Source: an uncultured Lactobacillus sp. (GTDB taxonomy: Bacteria; Bacillota; Bacilli; Lactobacillales; Lactobacillaceae). From it: a DNA stretch of 11,201 bases. The position numbers and the translations under genes are program-made. The notes beneath the pieces were generated by a model that worked only from the letters and a program-made list of their open reading frames with translations, was not told where the DNA came from and did not search any database. The stretch covers positions 1 to 11,201 of the forward strand of contig CAMLRO010000043.1 in assembly GCA_946482425.1 (NCBI GenBank), written 5' to 3'. How positions within the stretch are numbered: position 1 is the stretch's first letter; each line of letters begins with the position of its first letter. This document shows, piece after piece, positions 6,438 through 11,201 of the stretch.

Positions 6438-7745
6438 TTAGAAGTTCAAAACCCATAAGAAGACTATAAATACGAAGAACAGTATCCACATCATTGGGGT
6501 AACTTCTTTAGCACGTTTAGCTGCTACCATACATATTGGATAAGTTATTAAGCCTAATGCCAAACCATCAGAGATGGAGTAGGTAAGAGGCATACCAATT
6601 AGAATTAGGAAAGCCGGCACGGCAATTTCCATTTTATCCCAATGTATGTGTGCCGTATTTTGTGCCATCAGGACACCAACAATAATTAATGCCGGTGCGG
6701 TCACATGGGTGGTAAATAAGCCTAAAAGTGGACTGAATATCATTGATATTAAGAAGAAGATGGCTACGAAGACAGCTGTTAAACCTGTCCGTCCGCCAAC
6801 CGCAATACCAGCACTTGACTCAACGAAAGCACCGACTGGTGAAGTTCCCAAAATTGAACCAACCATCATAGCTGTTGAATCGGAAGCTAAGGCTTTGCCT
6901 ACACGTGGCATTTTATTATCTTTCATAAAACCAGCTTGTTGGGCTAAACCGATTAAGGTACCAGCAGTGTCAAAGAATGTAACCAAGAGAAAAGTCAATA
7001 CAACTACCCACATTTGTAAAGTATTAATATCTTTCACATGAAAAATTGCTTGACCAAATGAAGGAGCAATACTTGGCGCTACTGAAACTATTTTGGTTGG
7101 CAAAGAAATCTGTCCAGTTATTACACCAAAAATGGCAGCTAAGACCATACCGATAAAAATAGCACCGGGTACATTTAAAATCATTAAGATAACAGTGACA
7201 ATTAAGCCAAAAATGGTAATCCAAACGGCTGGATCATGAAGGGAACCTAGTCCAACTAAAGTAGACTTATTTCCTACGATTAAGCCACCGTCTTGCATTC
7301 CTAAGAATGCAATGAACAAACCAATTCCAGAAGAAATTGCGAATTTTAGGTCAGAAGGGATAGCGTTGATAATCTTTTCCCTTAACTTAAACATAGTGAT
7401 CAGAATAAAAATAATTGAAGCAACAAAAACTGCCGCCAAAGCTGTTTCCCATGAAACATGCATACCTACACAGACTGTATAAGCAAAAAAAGCATTGATG
7501 CCTAAAGCTGGGGCTTCGCCAATAGGATAATTGGCAACTATACCCATTATTGCTGTACCTAATGCACTAGCTAAAGCTGTTGCTGTAAAAACAGCACCTT
7601 TATCCATGCCACTAGCACCCAAAACACTAGGATTAACAAATAAAATGTATGACATGCTGATAAAAGTTGTTAGACCAGCGAGAAATTCAATTTTAACGTT
7701 GGTTTTATATTTATCGAGTTGAAAATAACTCTTTATAAAATTCAT
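6438..7745 (-). CDS. NCS2/AzgA-type purine (hypoxanthine/guanine-like) permease
   Basis: This is the second of two tandem permeases, 435 residues, a plasma-membrane purine base importer of the AzgA/PbuG/PbuO group, which feeds purine salvage. The ATG at 7745 has GGGAGAGG close upstream (7750-7757). Seen in the protein: TTFISMSYILFVNP (26-39), the TM3 motif APALGINAFF (78-87) with the conserved Asn at 84, FFDTAGTLIG near 255-264, and VESSAGIAVGGRTGLTAV further on. About 12-14 hydrophobic segments fit the family. It is closer to the family consensus than its neighbour, so it is the more likely ancestral copy. Whether it carries guanine, hypoxanthine or adenine cannot be decided here. It is transcribed away from the HAD gene, with a shared 223-bp divergent promoter region. 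Confidence 0.93.
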   Translation of the reverse strand: MNFIKSYFQLDKYKTNVKIEFLAGLTTFISMSYILFVNPSVLGASGMDKGAVFTATALASALGTAIMGIVANYPIGEAPALGINAFFAYTVCVGMHVSWETALAAVFVASIIFILITMFKLREKIINAIPSDLKFAISSGIGLFIAFLGMQDGGLIVGNKSTLVGLGSLHDPAVWITIFGLIVTVILMILNVPGAIFIGMVLAAIFGVITGQISLPTKIVSVAPSIAPSFGQAIFHVKDINTLQMWVVVLTFLLVTFFDTAGTLIGLAQQAGFMKDNKMPRVGKALASDSTAMMVGSILGTSPVGAFVESSAGIAVGGRTGLTAVFVAIFFLISMIFSPLLGLFTTHVTAPALIIVGVLMAQNTAHIHWDKMEIAVPAFLILIGMPLTYSISDGLALGLITYPICMVAAKRAKEVTPMMWILFFVFIVFLWVLNF

Positions 7746-7795
7746 CTAACCTCTCCCAAATTTATTGTTCGTCTTTTAATATTAATTAGACAACG

Positions 7796-7801
7796 ATTAT
7801 A
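7796..7801 (-). promoter_or_regulatory. Putative -10 box for the second purine permease
   Basis: TATAAT on the minus strand lies about 50 bases before the ATG at 7745, giving a leader of roughly 40-45 nt. No good -35 is seen 16-18 bases upstream. A second TATAAT at 7835-7840 is an alternative. Between this box and the gene, the minus strand reads AAAGACGAACAAT (7764-7776), resembling the PurR box of Firmicutes with two mismatches. Confidence 0.35.
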
Positions 7802-7896
7802 GTTTACCATTCATAAAAATAAATGTAAACACGAATTATAAGAGGTAAAAGTATAGCAAAAAGCAATTATTCTCAACTATAAGCCAAAACCGCAAG

Positions 7897-7926
7897 TTGA
7901 CCGCACGATAGGATAATCGGTAAAAT
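7897..7926 (+). promoter_or_regulatory. Promoter of the HAD phosphatase gene
   Basis: TTGACC (7897-7902) and TAAAAT (7921-7926) are separated by 18 bases, each one mismatch from consensus. The transcript would begin near 7932 and leave a leader of about 35 nt before the ATG at 7969. This is the clearest promoter in the window. Confidence 0.65.
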
Positions 7927-7968
7927 GAAAATAAATATCATAGATATTGCAGTCCATAAGGAGGAAAA

Positions 7969-8760
7969 ATGGCTAAACTGATTTTTTCGGATATTGATGG
8001 TACTTTAATCAATTCAAAGCAAGAAGTTACCCCGAAAACTAAACTTGCTATCCGTCAGCAAATTATTAAAGGCAACGTCTTTATTCCAGTTTCTGCACGT
8101 ATGCCCCAAGCAATCATGACTGTCGCAGGACAAATTACCAAGTCTTGTCCAATGGTCGCTTACAACGGTGCTTTAGTGCTAGATGAAATGGGACAACCAC
8201 TGAACTCCTATTTTATGACGGCTGCCAAAGCAGCAGAAATATGCACATACATTGAAAGTAAAAATAATGGTGTCGTTTGGAACGTATATAGTGGCTATAA
8301 CTGGTATTATTTCCCAGGAAATAATAATAGGCGAGTTAAAAATGAAGAAGCAATAGTAAGAGTTAAGGCACAACCAAGTTCTATTGCTGAAGTCAAAAAA
8401 CTTAAGGGTGTGCATAAAATTTTGCTCATGGGGGCTCCAGAATTATTAGATGCCACGCAGAAAGACTTACAGGGTTTGTATCCCGAGTTTTATATAGTAA
8501 AATCTGCGTCTAACTTGTTAGAGATCGTTGTTAAAGGGGTCTCTAAAGGACAAGGTGCTAGAGTGATAGCACAGGAATTTGGAGTAGATTTAAAGGACTG
8601 CTGGGCTTTTGGTGATAATTATAATGATGAAAAGATGCTTGAAGCTGTTGGCCACCCAGTAATAATGGGAAATGCTCCTGAAAATTTGAAGAAAAAATTT
8701 AGAACTACATTAGATAATAATCACGATGGTATTGCCTTAATACTCAATCAATTAAACTAG
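7969..8760 (+). CDS. Cof-type HAD-superfamily phosphatase
   Basis: A soluble 263-residue phosphatase of the haloacid dehalogenase superfamily, Cof/IIB subfamily, whose members dephosphorylate sugar phosphates, nucleotides or flavin intermediates. Motif I is DIDGT with D8 (nucleophile) and D10 (acid/base). Motif II is S42 in PVSAR, motif III K193 in VSKG, and motif IV GDNYND with D216 and D220 binding Mg2+. Residues about 80-185 form the large C2 cap that selects the substrate, so the exact substrate cannot be inferred. Length is typical for the family. AAGGAGG (7958-7964) precedes the ATG by four bases. The stop codon TAG shares the bases CTAG with the stop of the convergent binding-protein gene, leaving no room for a conventional terminator. 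Codons for YYFPGNNN contain the second copy of the 18-bp palindrome. Confidence 0.93.
   Translation: MAKLIFSDIDGTLINSKQEVTPKTKLAIRQQIIKGNVFIPVSARMPQAIMTVAGQITKSCPMVAYNGALVLDEMGQPLNSYFMTAAKAAEICTYIESKNNGVVWNVYSGYNWYYFPGNNNRRVKNEEAIVRVKAQPSSIAEVKKLKGVHKILLMGAPELLDATQKDLQGLYPEFYIVKSASNLLEIVVKGVSKGQGARVIAQEFGVDLKDCWAFGDNYNDEKMLEAVGHPVIMGNAPENLKKKFRTTLDNNHDGIALILNQLN
8308..8325. repeat. Palindromic 18-bp sequence, copy inside the HAD gene
   Basis: Exact copy of the sequence at 6221-6238 (TATTTCC-CA-GGAAATA plus AT). It sits within the cap-domain codons of the HAD gene. Homology stops abruptly on both sides, so this is not part of a longer duplication. Confidence 0.55.
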
Positions 8761-9605
8761 TTTTTATAAAGTAATGGAGATTCGGCCTTTTTGCCGAACC
8801 ATTTACGGTCAATTTTTGTAATAGTGCCATTTCTAGCTAATTTGGTCAAAGCGTGGTTAATTTTGCGTTTTAAAGTTATATCACTTTTTCTCATACCCAC
8901 ACCAAATTCTTCTTTAGGAAATGGACTATTAATTTGAGTATAGTCTTCTGGATGCTTTTGTCGGGAAATGTAATAGTTGGCATAAGTACTATCAATTAAT
9001 AAACCTTGAATACGACCGGCATTAAGGTCAATAAAGGCATTTTTAAAAGAATCATAGAGAATTGGCTCATGGTTTTTAATTCGCTTTTTAAAAACCTGTG
9101 GATATTGCATTACATCATTGTAGCCGGAAGAACCTGTTTGTACACCCAGCGTCTTACCTTTCATGGCAGCGATCTGATCTATCTTATTTTTTTTAAGGCT
9201 TACTAAAACTTGGGTGGAATATAGGTAAGTTTTACTAAAATTAATTTTAGCTTTCCGTTCGGGATTTTTACTAAAGCCATTCCAAATGAGGTCAATCGTA
9301 CCGTTTTTGAGTTCAGTGGTGTTCATTGACCAATCAATAGTCTGGAAACTAACTTTGATATCATAAAGATCAAAAACTGCTTTAGCAAGATCGACATCAT
9401 AGCCGATTAACTGACCATTCTTTTGCCTAAAATCCATCGGTACAAAAGTATCATCAACACCAACAGTAATGTAACCACGCTGCTTTATGTGAGACCAATT
9501 GTCTACCGTATTCGCTTTCCTATTCACTGATACGCCGCTACAAGCAGAAATGAATAAGGTACAAATTAGAGTTATTAATAAAGCCGCAAGGCGCTTAATT
9601 TTCAC
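8757..9605 (-). CDS. Amino-acid ABC transporter, substrate-binding lipoprotein
   Basis: This is the extracellular binding component of a polar amino-acid importer (SBP_bac_3 family), 282 residues. It starts with a basic end MKIKR, a hydrophobic stretch and the lipobox ISAC, so C22 should be lipid-anchored outside the membrane. Landmarks are ITVGVDDTFVPMDF (46-59), IGYDVDLAKAVFD, R117 in NPERKAKINFS (the usual Arg that holds the ligand carboxylate) and D205 in GLLIDSTYA (the usual Asp that holds the ligand amino group). The start is GTG at 9605, directly after the TAA of the ATPase gene with no gap, and GAAGG (9614-9618) lies 8 bases upstream. It is third in the permease-ATPase-binding protein operon. 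The amino acid carried (for example cystine, glutamine, or a basic residue) cannot be told from these motifs. Confidence 0.93.
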   Translation of the reverse strand: MKIKRLAALLITLICTLFISACSGVSVNRKANTVDNWSHIKQRGYITVGVDDTFVPMDFRQKNGQLIGYDVDLAKAVFDLYDIKVSFQTIDWSMNTTELKNGTIDLIWNGFSKNPERKAKINFSKTYLYSTQVLVSLKKNKIDQIAAMKGKTLGVQTGSSGYNDVMQYPQVFKKRIKNHEPILYDSFKNAFIDLNAGRIQGLLIDSTYANYYISRQKHPEDYTQINSPFPKEEFGVGMRKSDITLKRKINHALTKLARNGTITKIDRKWFGKKAESPLLYKN

Positions 9606-10259
9606 TTACATTACCTTCTTATCATCTAGAGCTTTAACGGTAAAAATCTGATCAGCCACTTGGTGTGCAAATTCCATGTCATGAGTGACAATAATTTGAG
9701 TCATTTGGTTGTCGGTTTTTAATTTTAAAATTATTTCGCCCACTTTTGTCCGCAATGTAGGGTCTAAAGCAGATGTGGGCTCATCATAACATAATATATG
9801 AGGCTGCATTGCTAATGCCCTGACAATAGCTACTCTTTGTTGCTGGCCACCTGATAATTGGTACGGATAAAGGCTTTCTTTTCCGTTTAAATCAAGCTGT
9901 TTTAATAATTTACGGGCTTGCTTTTCAGCTTGACTAGCTGTTTCTTTTAAAACTAACGTAGGCGCAAGAGTTATGTTATCAATGACGGTTAGGTTGGGAA
10001 AAAGTTCGTAACTTTGAAAAACGACACCAATAATGTGGTTTTTGCTATCAGGCTCAGCTGGATTAAATTCTTGTCCGTTCCAGAGAAATTTACCGGAATC
10101 TATTTTTTCTAACCCACTTAAACAACGTAGTAGCGTGGTTTTTCCAGCACCTGACGGTCCTACAATAGCTAGAATTTGTCTATCCGGGATAGTGAGATTT
10201 AATTTATTGAGTATAAGGCGGGAACCAAATTTTTTAGTAATGTTCTTAAGTTCTAGCAT
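9606..10259 (-). CDS. Amino-acid ABC transporter, ATP-binding protein
   Basis: The cytoplasmic ATPase that drives the importer, 217 residues. Walker A is GPSGAGKT (34-41), the Q-loop glutamine is Q82 in VVFQSYELFP, and the ABC signature is LSGGQQQR (135-142). Walker B is ILCYDEPTSALD with D159 and catalytic E160, and the switch histidine is H193 in THD. It resembles the GlnQ/HisP group. It is about 20-25 residues shorter than most members, ending soon after the H-loop (VKALDDKKVM), but every catalytic element is present and the end is set by a stop codon abutting the next gene's GTG, so it looks natural. AAAGGA about 8 bases upstream of the ATG supports the start. It is 15 bases downstream of the permease gene. 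Confidence 0.95.
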   Translation of the reverse strand: MLELKNITKKFGSRLILNKLNLTIPDRQILAIVGPSGAGKTTLLRCLSGLEKIDSGKFLWNGQEFNPAEPDSKNHIIGVVFQSYELFPNLTVIDNITLAPTLVLKETASQAEKQARKLLKQLDLNGKESLYPYQLSGGQQQRVAIVRALAMQPHILCYDEPTSALDPTLRTKVGEIILKLKTDNQMTQIIVTHDMEFAHQVADQIFTVKALDDKKVM

Positions 10260-10274
10260 AATATTTCCTTTGCA

Positions 10275-10916
10275 TTATTTCCATTTAGCAAAATTGTGTT
10301 CGATTTTTTTCAGTAAGAATGATGCAATACCAGTCATCATTAAATATATTATTCCTACTATTACTAATGGAACCAGTGTTACGTCTCTAGCAGTGGCGAC
10401 ATTACCAGCTCGTAATAGTTCTCCCAAACCGATAACATAAACCAGAGAAGTATCTTTTACTAAATTAATGACTTCGTTGCCAATAGAGGGAATAACTATT
10501 TTACTAACCTGGGGAATAATAATGTGCGACAAAGTTTGCCAATAGCTTAGCCTTAAAACACGAGCGCTTTCATATTGACCCACCGGTATTGATTGAAAGC
10601 CACCACGAAATATTTCCGCAAAATAAGCAGTGTAGTTTAAGATGAAAGCAAAAAGAGCAGCATCGTATCGTTGAAATATAATACCAATGATTGGCAGACC
10701 ATAAAAAATAAAAATTAGTTGTAAAAGCAGTGGAGTTCCACGCATAATCCAAATATAGAATTTTAGTATTAAGCGCAGTGGCTTAAAGCGAGAAAGTAAA
10801 CCTAAACTGACGATGATTCCCAGAGGAATAGAAACGATCAAAGTCCAAAAGAACAAGATCAAAGTCATTTTTGCGCCTGTGATTAAAGAGGGCATGATTG
10901 AGATGATATAGTCCAT
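10275..10916 (-). CDS. Amino-acid ABC transporter, permease protein
   Basis: The membrane channel component, 213 residues, of the HisM/GlnP type; such permeases usually pair as homodimers when only one gene is present, as here. Hydrophobic segments are at about 10-40, 52-80, 86-101, 140-165 and 182-202. Family landmarks are MRGTPLLLQL (58-67) and the EAA-loop region YESARVLRLSYWQTLSHIIIPQ (115-136; only key residues are meant), which docks on the ATPase, followed by IGNEVINLVKDTSL. AAAGGAG (10923-10929) lies 6 bases before the ATG. It is the first gene of the operon. Upstream DNA on the minus strand is A+T-rich, with TACAAT (10967-10972) as a possible -10. No T-box core (GGTGG-type) or SAM-type motif was seen in the leader. 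Confidence 0.94.
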   Translation of the reverse strand: MDYIISIMPSLITGAKMTLILFFWTLIVSIPLGIIVSLGLLSRFKPLRLILKFYIWIMRGTPLLLQLIFIFYGLPIIGIIFQRYDAALFAFILNYTAYFAEIFRGGFQSIPVGQYESARVLRLSYWQTLSHIIIPQVSKIVIPSIGNEVINLVKDTSLVYVIGLGELLRAGNVATARDVTLVPLVIVGIIYLMMTGIASFLLKKIEHNFAKWK

Positions 10917-11151
10917 TTTCTTCTCCTTTGTGTTTAGCTGAGACTGAGTTTAGGTTGGTAACAATAATTGTACATAATATAATTAAAAAAATATGTGAAA
11001 AAAGATATGATTTAATAATAACACAAATTTAACTCCTTATTACTTTTGATTAAACAATCTAAAGCATGTATTTGGCCAATCTGAGGCTTGATTATTAAAT
11101 GACATAAAAAATAGTATAACACTAAGTGAAAAAGAACCCCTAGAGTAATAA

Positions 11152-11201
11152 TGAAGTGCTCCATAATAGTTAGACATTAATCTGACTATTAGGAGCACTT
11201 T
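11152..11201 (+). mobile_element. Probable left end of an IS3-family (IS150-like) insertion sequence, cut by window edge
   Basis: The last 50 bases begin with TG and form a long stem. AAGTGCTCC (11154-11162) pairs with GGAGCACTT (11192-11200). TAATAGT (11164-11170) pairs with ACTATTA (11185-11191), and AGA (11172-11174) pairs with TCT (11181-11183), with a T-G pair between. A single A is bulged at 11163 and the loop is CATTAA. The TG terminus, the sequence AGTGCTCCATAATAGTTAGACA and an AGGAG at 11191-11195 match my memory of the left ends of IS150-type elements in lactobacilli, where orfA begins just inside. The transposase lies outside the window, so the element itself is not seen. The alternative is an ordinary terminator-like hairpin. 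Confidence 0.5.

Noticed and set aside
6646..7041. Plus-strand open frame of 131 codons opposite the right permease
   Set aside because: It resembles the antisense frame over the left permease only because the two permease genes are paralogues; it is a shadow of the coding strand.
6136..7968. Purine riboswitch upstream of either permease
   Set aside because: I looked on the minus strand upstream of 6135 and of 7745 for the conserved three-way-junction core (TACC-type J2/3 and TTGACTA-type J3/1) and found none.
10033..10440. Plus-strand open frame of 135 codons across the ATPase/permease junction
   Set aside because: Antisense to two conserved ABC genes, with no ribosome-binding site and no recognisable domain.
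10917..11151. T-box or SAM-type leader for the amino-acid ABC operon
   Set aside because: No T-box GGTGG/ACCGCG element, no anti-terminator pair and no riboswitch core is visible in the A+T-rich leader.

Overview
The window looks like a chromosomal segment from a low-GC lactic acid bacterium, most likely Lactobacillus or a close relative. The reasons are A+T-rich DNA, strong GGAGG-type Shine-Dalgarno sequences, Firmicute-type rho-independent terminators, a lactobacillus-like 6-phosphogluconate dehydrogenase and a lipoprotein-type solute-binding protein. This placement is by eye from protein and motif appearance, not from a database comparison.

Left part, plus strand (1-3287). The window opens in the last 45 codons of an unidentified gene with a Glu/Pro-rich tail. 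A strong terminator follows, then gnd (decarboxylating 6-phosphogluconate dehydrogenase, oxidative pentose phosphate pathway). After gnd come an 18-bp perfect palindrome, a terminator and a ClC-family chloride/proton antiporter gene with a C-terminal TrkA_C-like domain.

Middle part, minus strand (3284-7745). A decayed MFS transporter gene converges on the ClC gene. It carries two single-base frameshifts and has lost its last four or so membrane helices. Next are a small three-helix membrane protein of unknown function and two tandem paralogous NCS2/AzgA-type purine permeases. Each permease has its own intergenic region and terminator, so they look like an old duplication expressed as separate units. 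The first permease (4825-6135) has lost the conserved Asn of the TM3 motif that its sister keeps.

Right part (7897-11201). A Cof-type HAD phosphatase on the plus strand has a recognisable promoter. Its stop codon overlaps that of a minus-strand polar amino-acid ABC transporter operon (permease, ATPase, lipoprotein binding protein, in transcription order). The last 50 bases form a long hairpin that looks like the left end of an IS3-family (IS150-like) insertion sequence, with the likely orfA ribosome-binding site buried in the stem.

Most of the window is ordinary metabolism and transport. I see no CRISPR array, defence island, prophage, tRNA or rRNA, and no new multi-gene system. The points most worth a second look are the decaying MFS gene, the diverged permease duplicate, the palindrome after gnd, an 18-bp palindromic sequence present twice, and the IS-like hairpin at the right edge.
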